A stretch of 64,000 nucleotides of DNA. Origin: Picochlorum sp. 'celeri' (taxonomy: Eukaryota; Chlorophyta; Trebouxiophyceae). Below the pieces are notes generated by a model that worked only from the letters and a program-made list of their open reading frames with translations, ran no database searches and was not told the origin of the DNA. A program made the position numbers and the translations under genes. Shown in pieces: positions 43,240 to 53,433 of this stretch. The stretch lies in contig JAACMV010000023.1 in assembly GCA_010909725.1 (NCBI GenBank), forward strand, positions 806,001 through 870,000, given 5' to 3'. Position 1 is the stretch's first letter. Each line of letters opens with the position of its first letter.

Positions 43240-44449
43240 TTAAACATTAGGTGGTCGTCGATCCAATAAGAGCCACAATCCACTGCAATCATCTGCTTCT
43301 TCATTGGTCATGACTGCCAAGAAGTGCAAACCTTGGACATCCTGCTTCACCTGTTCCCATGCACGTGCTTCTTCTGTGGCCTCCTGCGTTCTATTATACG
43401 CACCATACTTCCATCTCTCATTGAAGCCAGTCTCCAAAACCAAAAACGCTCTCTCCGTGTCAGCGACCACAGCAGCCAATTCCAACCCATTGGTCCATGC
43501 TGCCAAGGGATTGGCTCTGCGACTGTACACAGCGACTCCAGGGATGAGCGTGTCATCATCAACATCGAGGCCCAGGGATGCGATATCTAGTGTACTCCCA
43601 AATGCATTTCCTTCAAGGACTTCGTTGAATTCTCCTTTAAGCGCTCCGAGCGGGAGCTGTACAAATGACCATGATTCTCCACGAAGAGCATCAGGGAGCT
43701 CCTCAGGAGCTCCCATGTTCAACGTGAACAATGTAGACGCCTTTTCTGAATAATTTGGATGCTTGGAGTATACATTCTCAAGACGATCTTCCAGCGTGGC
43801 AATCAATGCGAAGCATCTTCTACTCGGCACTGGCTGGATACCAGCATCTGTCAGTGCTCTGGAAATGATTGTCTGCATCTGAGACCGAAAGAAGAGAGCC
43901 TTCTCTGGACGCACAGCTCCTTCTTGGGCTAGAACACTCTCCACAGCTTTCTTCAACTGCACATCGCATATGAATGATAGGTATTTATGTATGTGGAATG
44001 TATATATTCCGGTCAATGAAGAAGAGAAGAGAAAAAAGCACACACACACACACCTCTGTGCTGTTGATTTTGTTGTTGGGAAAGAACTGAGAATACTCGA
44101 ACGATCGATCAGGATCGCAGATCAGCAACTCCCATACTTTTTTACCTCGTTCATCAACAATTGGTCTAGAGCAAAAATCCAGCTCCCAGACGGAGCTCGT
44201 GGGCACTCCCTTTTGTGTGGCTTCTTGGCTAAGAACATCATCGTTTTTTGCACTCTGTGCCATAATACAGCGCGTATTCCTTTGCACAGTGGTATGAGAG
44301 ATTATATCACTTCTATAAATACCCTGATCAGTCACAATGTCCCTCTGGATACAAGGACGTGGAAAGATATGTTGGACATGTCCAACCACGCTTCTTCTTC
44401 CACATGTGGCGACTGGAGCACTCAATGCAGCCCTGCAATGCTTTACCAT
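43240..44449 (-). CDS. TAB2: Tab2/ATAB2-family plastid translation factor
   Basis: Two exons, 44449-44054 and 43956-43240, 370 aa; the 97-bp intron starts with a (GT)n run. The first ~60 residues are basic and Ser/Ala-rich, a plastid transit peptide. The mature part shows the Tab2 pattern: [28 protein letters not shown], a central [19 protein letters not shown] region, [19 protein letters not shown], and the C-terminal [13 protein letters not shown] that ends family members almost invariably. In Chlamydomonas Tab2 binds the psaB 5' UTR and activates its translation. This protein has no counterpart in non-photosynthetic eukaryotes, so it supports a photosynthetic host. Confidence 0.93.
44039..44053 (-). 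repeat. (GT)n microsatellite at a splice donor
   Basis: About 7.5 CA units on the plus strand; on the coding strand the GT run begins exactly at the intron donor of the Tab2 gene, so repeat slippage would not change the donor dinucleotide. Confidence 0.75.
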
Positions 44450-45399
44450 TTTGAACAATTAATATGTTGTATCACAGATTTTAAATAAATGTAAGCAGTG
44501 CTGGGCAGATGGTGCACCAAAATCAGAGGTCTGCAATCAACACACATCTCAGATGTGTGCAGCCTGGACACCTACTGATGCCGGGAGATTCCCGCAGGCA
44601 GTAGTTGTATACGAACTGATTTGATCGCCAATCGCTTCGCTTATTCAAAGCACATGGATGCAACTGTCTGTCCAGCGTATCATTGGGAAAGACTGATGTA
44701 ATTGAACACTGATCATGCCCTTTTTTTATTTTCTATTCTGTGCATCAGCCAACAGAAAGACTAGACTCCCATATTTCCAGGTCTGTCTGAATAGAGCTAG
44801 CATTTGAATCTCATTAGAGGAGAAGAAGATCTTTCAGATGTATGGATTTGTCTTCTAGCCCAGGCATGTACATGTAAAACAACAGACATCTGGTTTGGCC
44901 AGCCATGGCGTCTCTCCTGGTGAGACCAAACATAGCTACGTGATAGGTCCGCGTGAACAAGAAATCCCAGAAGGGAACACACCCACGCCAAATATCTTTG
45001 GAGCAAAGCCTCTCGAAACTATATGTATGTGTGGCACCCCCATCTCCTGGGGGGCAGGACTGGAATGTGCTGGACTCATCCATGTGACCCCCGTTGCAGG
45101 TTGATGATGGTTGTACTCTGCTCAAGACATGGCTCACATACTTGATGAAACCATGACTAGATTCCCCTGGTTCATTGTTACAGCATATGGAGCATTCACG
45201 CGAGTCGAAAGAGCCCATGAGGAATCTCTAGAATCTCTAGAATTTCCAGACACAAGGTCGCTCGAGACCACCTCCCATCCAATAATACTTTGACCGAGCG
45301 TTATAACAGAATCACGACATCGCATCACGCTTGTAGTAGATATAGATCTACATAGGTATACTACTATGAATCCAATGAATGATTTGTATTCTTTGACAT
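44450..45399. other. Large intergenic region, Tab2 / amine oxidase
   Basis: 950 bp, the longest gene-poor stretch after 10 kb. Short frames on both strands (e.g. minus 44814-45218) show no domain, low hydrophobic periodicity and no conserved motif, and are treated as chance. A tandem of AATCTCTAG units followed by AATTTCC lies at 45222-45245, about 155 bp before the amine oxidase ATG, and resembles a spaced GAA array. Decayed gene remnants cannot be excluded. Confidence 0.35.
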
Positions 45400-46818
45400 A
45401 TGCAGAAGAGTAATATGAAAGCTTCACCGAAATATGACTGCGTCGTAGTCGGATCCGGTATCTCTGGCCTTGTTGCAGCCAGGAATTTACACCGAGCAAA
45501 GTTTAAGGTTCTTGTGTTGGAAGCTCATGAACGCTATGGTGGTCGAATGTATGGAGAATATCTGCCATCTGGGCAATGGATCGACAGAGGGGGGCAGTGG
45601 GTTGGACCAACGCAGGATCGATTCCTTGCACTGCTGGATGAATACCACGTGAGAAGATTCCCAACCCCGGGTCAGGGCAAGAAGGTGCTTCTGTTTAACA
45701 ACAAAAGGTATGAATTTGATGGTTTCTTTCAAGGATACTATGAAGGAGAGAGGCCTGATGTATCTGAGGAAGAATGGCGCGATGCGGTACAAGCGTGGGA
45801 GAAGTTTGAGGCACTTTCTAGGGAGCTGTCCTGGGGTTTTCCACAAGCAACTGAACGAAACCGCGAGCTTGACAGCCAAACCTTTGCCGATTGGATCAAC
45901 CAAAACTTGAAAACAGACTTCGGCAAATGGTATTTTGAATATATGGGTCGTGCTGTGGGTTATTTGGGACCATCAGAACCCAAGCATGTGTCCCTGTTGC
46001 ACATCCTTACTGGACACAAGACAGCGTCACAGGTGGAGCAGCCTGAGGCGGAATTGCTCCATGGAGGTGCTGGGCAGATTCCAAAGCATATTGTCCAAGA
46101 ATTGGGTGATCGTGTTCATGTGGCAGAACTTGTTGTGAAAATATCACAAGATGATTATGGAGTGCGCGTCCAGACATTGAAGGGCACGTATGATTCAAAG
46201 TATGTGATTGTGGCAATGCCACCGTGCCAGGCTGGAAGAATTGTGTATGATCCACCAATGCCTCCTCTGAGGAATCAACTCACTCAGAGAATGCCCATGG
46301 GCTGCTGTGCTAAAATATTGGTGACGTATGACAGACCTTTCTGGAGAGATATGGGTTTGGCTGGAATCGGTATGGGCAATTGCGAATGGATTGAGTTGTG
46401 CGCTGACAGCTCTGATCCTGAGACTGGTGTTGGTGTGCTTGCAACCTTTGTGGTTGGAGATCGTTTCAAGAAATGGTGCCAGATGTCGGATGAAGATCGC
46501 AAGAGAGCTGTCGTGTCTGATTTGGCACGCTTTTTCGGTGAGAAGGCCATGTATCCTGCCACGTTCAGTGAGGTGAATTGGCCAGGAGAACAGTGGGTTG
46601 GCGGTGGATATGCTGCATTCATGCCTCCAGGTGTATGGACGAGCTTTGGAGAGGCCCTTGCCAAGCCAGTTGGCCGAATTCATTGGGCGGGGACTGAAGT
46701 TGCCGAGAGATGGGCTGGATTTTTCGATGGTGCAATCAGAACTGGAGAAGCATCATCCAGGGCTGTCGCCGATTTGTTGCAGCAGGATGCCAGCTCTACT
46801 ACCTGGTCCAGGATGTGA
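45400..46818 (+). CDS. Flavin-containing monoamine oxidase
   Basis: Single exon, 472 aa. The N-terminal Rossmann motif GSGISGLVAARNL and RYGGRMYGE bind FAD; GGQWVGPTQDR, GGAGQIP and the C-terminal WAGTEVAERWAGFFDGAIRTGE complete the flavin site. The overall pattern resembles bacterial monoamine/putrescine oxidases (COG1231) more than plant polyamine oxidases. It would oxidise primary or secondary amines with release of aldehyde, ammonia and H2O2. No clear peroxisomal signal (ends TTWSRM) or signal peptide. Bacterial origin is possible, but the intronless state is not decisive because many genes here lack introns. Confidence 0.88.
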   Translation: MQKSNMKASPKYDCVVVGSGISGLVAARNLHRAKFKVLVLEAHERYGGRMYGEYLPSGQWIDRGGQWVGPTQDRFLALLDEYHVRRFPTPGQGKKVLLFNNKRYEFDGFFQGYYEGERPDVSEEEWRDAVQAWEKFEALSRELSWGFPQATERNRELDSQTFADWINQNLKTDFGKWYFEYMGRAVGYLGPSEPKHVSLLHILTGHKTASQVEQPEAELLHGGAGQIPKHIVQELGDRVHVAELVVKISQDDYGVRVQTLKGTYDSKYVIVAMPPCQAGRIVYDPPMPPLRNQLTQRMPMGCCAKILVTYDRPFWRDMGLAGIGMGNCEWIELCADSSDPETGVGVLATFVVGDRFKKWCQMSDEDRKRAVVSDLARFFGEKAMYPATFSEVNWPGEQWVGGGYAAFMPPGVWTSFGEALAKPVGRIHWAGTEVAERWAGFFDGAIRTGEASSRAVADLLQQDASSTTWSRM

Positions 46819-46843
46819 TTGTTATGGAGAAGAAGTTTTGATC

Positions 46844-46860
46844 AGAGAGAGAGAGAGAGA
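46844..46860 (+). repeat. (AG)n microsatellite
   Basis: A run of about eight AG units between the amine oxidase stop and the next gene. Confidence 0.7.
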
Positions 46861-46877
46861 TTTTGACTCGGAGAACG

Positions 46878-48414
46878 ATGGTCCTAGGACCTGCCTTGGA
46901 AGTGGCGCCTTCCCAGGAAAGGTCGGAGATCCCTCGTGTATTGAACCCGAGCGTACTACTATTCCATGATTGATGAATTTTGAATCAATCAAGACTTTCA
47001 GAAACTGTAAAAATGTATTTCGGAATCAGAAAATACAGCCAGCAAGTTGCTGAACGAGTATAGATTTGCTGAATCTCTCGACTTGGGTCGTCGTGGGTAC
47101 CCCGTCCAGAACGTGCAGGGTTTGCCATTCGATGTTTCAATGGATGCATCTATAAATACACATTTGGTATGGGATTTGCTTTGCTCGAATCACGCATTCA
47201 AACTTGAATCAGATGCCGAGTTGAGTGGAGTATTGTCCTTGGTAGAGTGTGGAGCTATCAGCAGAGCTGCTCTTAAAGGCCTGTTTCTCCACCATAAACG
47301 GACAATTCCATATACGTTTTTGGAAGATGGGGAGATGTTGGAGAATAAAACAGTCAAGGGTTTGAAGGCGATAGCAAAAGGTATTCGAATTTCTGGGTAC
47401 TCGACAATGAGCAAGAATGTACTTATTCTTTCCCTCAAACCATTCGAAAAGACACTCACGTATATGCCTGCTGAGGCAATTGGACAAGTGAGGAGATATA
47501 AGAAGCATTTGAAAAGTGTGAAGCGGTTGGAGGATCTCGTGGGTAAAAAAACTGTAGCATCATTGACCTGGCTCCAAGACTCGGAGACTCCTTATTACAT
47601 GATGCTTCGCAGAGATCAGATCTCGCCGGACGACACATTTGAGGATAGATTGTTAAAGGATATTTATGATGATAAAAATGAGCATAGGATGCCAAAGACG
47701 CACTGTATGAATGCGTTTTGTCTGTCTGGTCCTGAGATGGATGGGCTGCCAGTGAGGACCTACAAAACAGCACCCAACCCTCATTCGGCGATATATCCTA
47801 TGAAATTATACCTCTTAGAGCCTGTTTTAAAGCTTGCTATAAAAAAGTTTGGAAGTTGGGAAAAGTTTTTGGATGCGAGAGTAAAGAAGAGTGATAGGAG
47901 GGAGAAGAAGCGTTTAGAGTTGCAGGATACAATTGCCAAGCGTACGAAAGATCTTGCCGCGGCATGTGCAGCAAGAGGATTATCGATGAAGCATGAATAC
48001 ATGTATAGACGTGATGTTCATGGGTTTTTGAATGCTAAAAGAGGATTTGAGACACTGGATGCCCATGGGATTGCTGACGCCATTGTGAAACAAAATGCAG
48101 AGAAGGAAGCAAGGGCTCAACGAGTCCTATCTCTCCAACGAGTGATTCTACCTCCGCGCAGTATGGCAGGATACCCATCTGTAGGTACAATGTTGGGTAA
48201 GAGACCTCGAAGCCCTACCGAAGCTGCACCAAGCAGGGGTATTTTGACCAATCAGAAACAAGGACCAACGTCTCTAGAGCACCTGGCCAAGGAGCTCAAT
48301 CCTGACGGCGTCTTGATTTATAGGTGTGAATGTGGCTATTCGTCTGGACTGAAGAAGATGCTTGCGCATCGAAGTGGAGCTCATAGAACGGCAAACATGA
48401 GATCAGGCTTGTAA
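46878..48414 (+). CDS. Zinc-finger protein with XPA C-terminal-like domain
   Basis: The main frame is open from 47011 to 48414 but has no early ATG; the first in-frame ATG is at 47140. A possible first exon, 46878-46921 (14 codons), joins in phase to 47043 over a 121-bp intron (GTCGGA...GCCAG), giving about 471 aa; this 5' end is uncertain. At about residues 230-290, THCMNAFCLSGPEMDGLPV and APNPHSAIYPMKLYL lead into GSWEKFLDARVKK, lining up with the XPA DNA-binding C domain, including that of the true XPA gene at 59886-60646. The C-terminus has a different finger (CECGYSSGLKKMLAHRSGAH) near a basic KRPRSP. It probably binds DNA in the nucleus; its repair role is unknown. Confidence 0.6.
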
Positions 48415-48565
48415 GTAAGACCTCTTGTACACATCTGAAGAAACATTTCAAGCATGTATACACGCAGTTGCCTTTATTTTTATGCATGATGTAATAACAC
48501 TGTGTTATGATTTGTTTGATAAGAAGGCTGCGATTCGATACTGGCATTCGTCCATCAGGTATTGA

Positions 48566-49264
48566 TCAGCGCGCATTCTCCATACCATGATGAGCTGGAA
48601 TGAGCCATTCCGTGTCGTCATTCAAATCTATACCACTGATATCTGCTCCACTGTCGATCAATACTTTGATATGCTCATGACTCCTTCGAACAGCAGCGAA
48701 CGATAAAGCTGTTGCTCCATTGGCTAATTTGGCATGAACATCTGCACCAGCATCTGTTAGAGTTTGCATACTCTCTAAACTCCCATGCCAAGCAACACCC
48801 ATCAAAGCGGTCCACCCATCTTTATTTCTTACATCTACATCTGCTCCGCAATCGATCAGCAGAGGAATGAATTTCTCATCCCCATACAATGCTGCAAGCA
48901 TCAATGCTGTCTGACCATCATCATCTTTTGCATTCACATCTGCTCCACGACGAATCAATACACGGACACATTGCATATGCCCATGAACCACTGACAGCAT
49001 CAACGCCGTCTCTCCATCGGAATTTCTAGCGTTGATATCCGCACCGCAATCAATCAATGTCTGCAGCTGTTCTACATTGCCATGTGTGGCAGCATACATC
49101 AGCAATGTCATCCCATCCTCATCAGCGCCATGAACATCTTCATTAGAATTTACTGATGGTCTATCAGAATTTGCCATGTCCAGAGAATCATCAGCCCATA
49201 CGAGGCCTCCCATGATTGTTGTGTTATTTCGAAAAGAACACTGCACACATGGAGCTTTGCTCAT
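48566..49264 (-). CDS. Ankyrin-repeat protein (small)
   Basis: Single exon, 232 aa from the ATG at 49264. Residues about 50-215 form five canonical ankyrin repeats (GMTLLMYAATHGNVEQLQTL, DGETALMLSVVHGH, DGQTALMLAALYGD, DGWTALMGVAWHGS, GATALSFAAVRRSH) with GAD(V/I)NA(R/K) turns. The repeats are very regular, suggesting recent duplication or a consensus-like binding platform. No other domain. Partner unknown. Confidence 0.85.
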   Translation of the reverse strand: MSKAPCVQCSFRNNTTIMGGLVWADDSLDMANSDRPSVNSNEDVHGADEDGMTLLMYAATHGNVEQLQTLIDCGADINARNSDGETALMLSVVHGHMQCVRVLIRRGADVNAKDDDGQTALMLAALYGDEKFIPLLIDCGADVDVRNKDGWTALMGVAWHGSLESMQTLTDAGADVHAKLANGATALSFAAVRRSHEHIKVLIDSGADISGIDLNDDTEWLIPAHHGMENAR

Positions 49265-49825
49265 TATCAACCAGCAGTGTTATCATGGCATCAAAATAAT
49301 ACAGTACTACTATACAGATATAAATGATGACGAAACTATTAATCAAAGACCAGGAAATCCTACCAAATCGCACCCAACGAAATCAAAGAAACGAGATGCT
49401 TCTGTTTAAAGTTCGTCGTTTCAAAACCGCAACAAATACAACGCACCGTTTTCGATTCAGCGACACTATCCTTAACACTAGTATCGAATACCTATAGCGT
49501 TATAATTTAATAAAATAACATATAAAGTTCCACCATCGAGACGGCAACAAAGCTCGATTGCGGAAATCTGGTCAACGAGATTGTGGCGCCCATGCAATTG
49601 AAGATCTCTAACGTTAGAGATCTCTAAAGGCAGTTGAAAAGCAGCGACCGACAACGCCGATCCATCACACTACACTCTGCCCTCGAAAATATATCTAGGC
49701 ACCATAGAATTTACAGCCTCGACACTCGAAGCAAAGAACCCCTGGAGAAACCCTCCAACTTTCAGAAGAGTTTCTCAAGTTACGCCAATTTCGTAATGCC
49801 TGCATCGTTATCGTAAAGAGCGAGG
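49265..49825. other. Intergenic with 22-bp palindrome
   Basis: 561 bp between the ankyrin and FEX genes. Contains a perfect 22-bp palindrome at 49602-49623 (annotated separately). A 60-codon plus frame at 49634-49816 has no recognisable features and is not called. Confidence 0.35.
49602..49623. repeat. Perfect 22-bp palindrome
   Basis: The arm AGATCTCTAAC is followed directly by its reverse complement with no spacer. It lies about 200 bp upstream of the FEX start. The same AGATCTCT/AGAGATCT arms recur at 56820-56841. Confidence 0.8.
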
Positions 49826-51115
49826 ATGGTGCCTATTAAGGAATGGATATATACTGTAATTCATCTGTCAGTATGGGCAGAGGTTGGTGTTATCACCAGA
49901 GCGTATTTGCAAAAGTTTTTTGTTTTGGGTTGTGGAGGAACCAGCTGGGGGCCTTGCCTGGCAGGTGTGCTTCACGATATATATATAGCATTGTTTGTGG
50001 TCTATATCGTTACTCAATATATGTATGCATATGCAGGGGGTGTGTATTTTGAGGTGCTGCCACCGAATATTCTAGGCAGTTTCATTATTGGGCTGGTGGC
50101 CACATCCAGCATGGTTGGGTTGGATGAGGACAAGTCGATTGTTTTTTTGGGGCGAAATCATCCGTGGCAATCAAATATACCTTTACAGACTGGTATTCGA
50201 ACAGGTTTATGCGGTAGTATTACGACGTTTAGTTCTTGGATGCTTGAAGTGATGACGACGTGTTTGGATGGCAATCAATGGTTGACTGGGATTGGACAGA
50301 TGATTGTGGGATTTTCCTCTGCTGTGGTTGCATTTGCTCTAGGGACTCAAGTTGCTGTGCTTTTGCATCATCATTTCAGCGCATCTCCTATTGAGGATGA
50401 GAAAATTTCGTATATGGAGAAGGAAGCCGATTATATGTTTGGATTATCGTCACGGGAAAGTGTGGGTGTGTCTAGAGAATTAGAAGAGCTGGAGCCAGAT
50501 GTACCAGAGATTGGGAGATTGAGTCAGTCTGAGAGAAGGCAGTCTGACTACCAGCGGCATCGTAGCCAGGAATATGTACAAAATGATGAAAAGAACGAAA
50601 CCGTAACAGAGAAGAAGAAAACTGTATGGAATGCACATGTGATTGATCACTGTGCAGCTGTGCTCCTGGTTGCATTGACACTTGGCTCGTGTTTTGGAGT
50701 GGCTTATGAGACCAGGCATACATGGATACGAACAATCTGGTTGTCAATTATATTTGCTCCGTTTGGATGCATCTCGAGATGGATGTTGTCAAAGTTGAAC
50801 TACAAGCTTGCGAATGATTGGGAATGGCTTCCCATTGGTACCCTGGCAGCAAACTGGACTGGGGCTGTATTGGATTTCGTGCTTCAGTCGGTGCTTATTC
50901 GCGTTGCACCTGGATATTGGGGAAGTCTTATAATTAATGCAATAGAAACTGGCTTCTGTGGATGTTTGACGACGGTGTCTACCCTCGTAGCTGAAATCAT
51001 GAAGCAGGCAGAACAGTTGCCATTTTCGATGCGGGTCTATCGGTATACTCTTGCAACATTTGTGGGAGCGTTCATTTTTGGTCTATGCTTTCTCGGTTGG
51101 GCATATTGGACTTGA
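49826..51115 (+). CDS. FEX: Fluoride export protein FEX (two fused CrcB domains)
   Basis: Two exons, 49826-49964 and 50037-51115, 405 aa. The 72-bp intron (GTGTGC...ATGCAG) has no in-frame stop and is divisible by three; removing it restores normal spacing between the first conserved Arg and the PPNILGSF block. Both halves are CrcB/Fluc-like: GLCGSITTFSSWMLE in the first and FCGCLTTVSTLVAEIM in the second, joined by a hydrophilic loop and a linking helix. Eukaryotic FEX is a single-chain pseudodimeric fluoride channel of the plasma membrane that lowers cytosolic fluoride. The second TTVST is the degenerate half, as in other FEX proteins. The stop lies 6 bp from that of VPS33. Confidence 0.9.
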   Translation: MVPIKEWIYTVIHLSVWAEVGVITRAYLQKFFVLGCGGTSWGPCLAGVLHDIYIALFVVYIVTQYMYAYAGGVYFEVLPPNILGSFIIGLVATSSMVGLDEDKSIVFLGRNHPWQSNIPLQTGIRTGLCGSITTFSSWMLEVMTTCLDGNQWLTGIGQMIVGFSSAVVAFALGTQVAVLLHHHFSASPIEDEKISYMEKEADYMFGLSSRESVGVSRELEELEPDVPEIGRLSQSERRQSDYQRHRSQEYVQNDEKNETVTEKKKTVWNAHVIDHCAAVLLVALTLGSCFGVAYETRHTWIRTIWLSIIFAPFGCISRWMLSKLNYKLANDWEWLPIGTLAANWTGAVLDFVLQSVLIRVAPGYWGSLIINAIETGFCGCLTTVSTLVAEIMKQAEQLPFSMRVYRYTLATFVGAFIFGLCFLGWAYWT

Positions 51116-51121
51116 TTATAT

Positions 51122-53262
51122 TCATTTTATTAATTTCTCAAGTAATGTCGAACCATTCAAAATGCTTGTCGTGGCAATCATAATGTTGCAGTGTACTTTG
51201 CCCTTGGTGGACAGGAATCTGAGTGTGGAGATTTCTGCCTGTGTCACACCTCCAACAAACACCAACAATACATTCCTCTTCTTACTGGTCTGCTTGGTTT
51301 CAGAGCCTTGCAGGATAGTAGTCGATGCTTCGATATCGTCTGGAAACCCATAATCATTGACACGCTGCTGGACTCTCATGGTAGCATGTCCTCCATCATC
51401 TCGAGTACTCCATCCCTCTACACTGCAAGCTTTTTGCATCATCCTGGAACTCATAGGGGCATACCCAGCATATGCATAATGCACGTCTTCTGGATTCTCA
51501 CAATCAGTAGGATTCCCATCCGCAACAAGCAGCCCCATGCTGCTCTTTGCTTTGGAAAAGAAGCTTCTCTTCCTCTCCTCCTTCCTATACAACAGTCGAG
51601 CCATTTGAAGAGCATGAATCGATGCAATATGCTCAAATCCATACGTGTTGATTAAATCCTTCCTCAATATATCATACTCTTTCTTCGGAATGCCTTCATT
51701 CACAGCACAGTACAGACACATGAGTCTCAGAACAGAAAACACATCATCACCCTTGTACATTCTATCATACACCAAGTTCATATCCACGTCATCATCTAAA
51801 ATATCTGCTTCTATCTTTTGTCGAGCAGTAAACCCAGACGACTGCATGATACCACCAAGTTTCTCCAGCAGTGATGTATGAAGAGGCATGCGTGAAAACT
51901 TTTCCCGCAAATCAGACACAAAACCCTTCAACGCAGCAACATCTGCCCCCGCCATTTCACTATCTCGAAATTTTTGAATCTCTTTCAAGGTCGAATTTAC
52001 CCACACACGTGCTCCACTGTAAAACATATCACCAATCTCTCGAAATATTGGATCCGTCTCATTCAAACCAGAAACCTTGCGAGAGTCCCCCTTGCCCCGA
52101 ATTTGACCATACTCAAGCCCCAACAATTCGTCCAACAACCCTGCATACGTCAACTGTGTACACATGGGCGTAACCATATCCACCGTCCTATCCATGAGGA
52201 TAATATCATCCAAACCATCCGCAGCAGATGCTGGTACATTCTTCCCAGCTTCCCGCCGCATCCGACCCAACATTGTTGCAATCCTACAACTCCACTCTCC
52301 TTTTGCTTGAACACGACTCGCACTCCCAAACATTTCTTGCAACTGATACAGAGCATGCGCTATCCCGTACAAACACCCTGGATTCGACTCCACCATCAAA
52401 TCTTTCAACACATCATGCATCTCGAGCGACACCACATCCCGTGAAAGAGGCACCCAAGAATACGGAATATGAAGAAACCTTGTATCACCTTTCAAACCTT
52501 CCTCCTCAAACATAATCTCCGCCATCTATTAGTATTATTTTATACATATGCGAGGCAAAAATCAAAAATTATATGAATCACAATTCAACAACAAGAGATG
52601 CATATAGATATATACCATCAGGGAAAAAAAAACACACACACCTGCATATGCCGTGGCATCAACACAACATACAACTCCACATTCTGATTCGCCTTGAAAG
52701 ACATGGACGCATGCTTGCATGCCCGATGAATAGACCCAATCTCAGCATGCGTCAAATACACAACCCTCCCAATCCCCTTTTCTCCATACAATGCTGTGAT
52801 GCCCTCATCCAACTCTGTTGTACAAAACCTGTACACACACATCATGTTGTTGTTATTATTACACTATGAAGGATACATAGACCACCATCACCATCATCAT
52901 GATGACATGATCAATATCAGAAAGAAAACCACGCACATGTCCACCCCATGCTCCTTCAACACAGTCGCCTCAGCAACAAGCCCCAAAGGCTGAATAAAGT
53001 ATGGCTCCAACACAAGAGCCTTTGACCCACGAATCTACACCATGCGTATCAATTATTATCAAATATAGATATGAAACCATCCATGGATATAGAAATAAAC
53101 AACCCACCGAGTCAAGGGTTCCGAGAATGGCCTTTCGAAATTCAGCCCTGCACATGGTAAATCCAAACACCGCAGCGTCATCCTTTGCATTCCAACCCAT
53201 CCTATACTCAAGAAAGAGTACCCATACCGTAATCTATTCGTTGTAAACTCAGTCGCATCCAT
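51122..53262 (-). CDS. VPS33: VPS33, Sec1/Munc18-family subunit of HOPS/CORVET
   Basis: Five exons: 53262-53228, 53147-53108, 53034-52937, 52828-52642 and 52525-51122, 587 aa, the usual VPS33 length. The four introns (80, 73, 108 and 116 bp) were placed by phase; the small exons rebuild the SM-protein N-terminus (FRKAILGTLDSIRGSKALVLEP, FIQPLGLV, GRVVYLTHAE). The large exon contains DIILMDRTVDMVTPMCTQLTYAGLLDE and VLLVFVGGVTQAEISTLRFLS. VPS33 binds SNARE bundles within HOPS/CORVET and drives fusion at late endosomes and vacuoles. Two introns contain GT-repeat runs at the donor or acceptor. Confidence 0.92.
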
Positions 53263-53433
53263 TATGCTGGGTCAGCAGAAACAAGCTATCGCTGTTGTTG
53301 TTCAAGTGCAACAAGACTTTCGTCTTGTCCTCACTCGAACGAAGTATTCGTTCGTTCGTCTTTATCGTAAATCCGATATATATAGATACCCTAAATCTGC
53401 TATATATATTTACTAACAACAATAATAATAATA

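Noticed and set aside
44797..45218. 134-codon minus frame between Tab2 and the amine oxidase
   Set aside because: No domain, odd composition, and no splice partner giving a recognisable protein.
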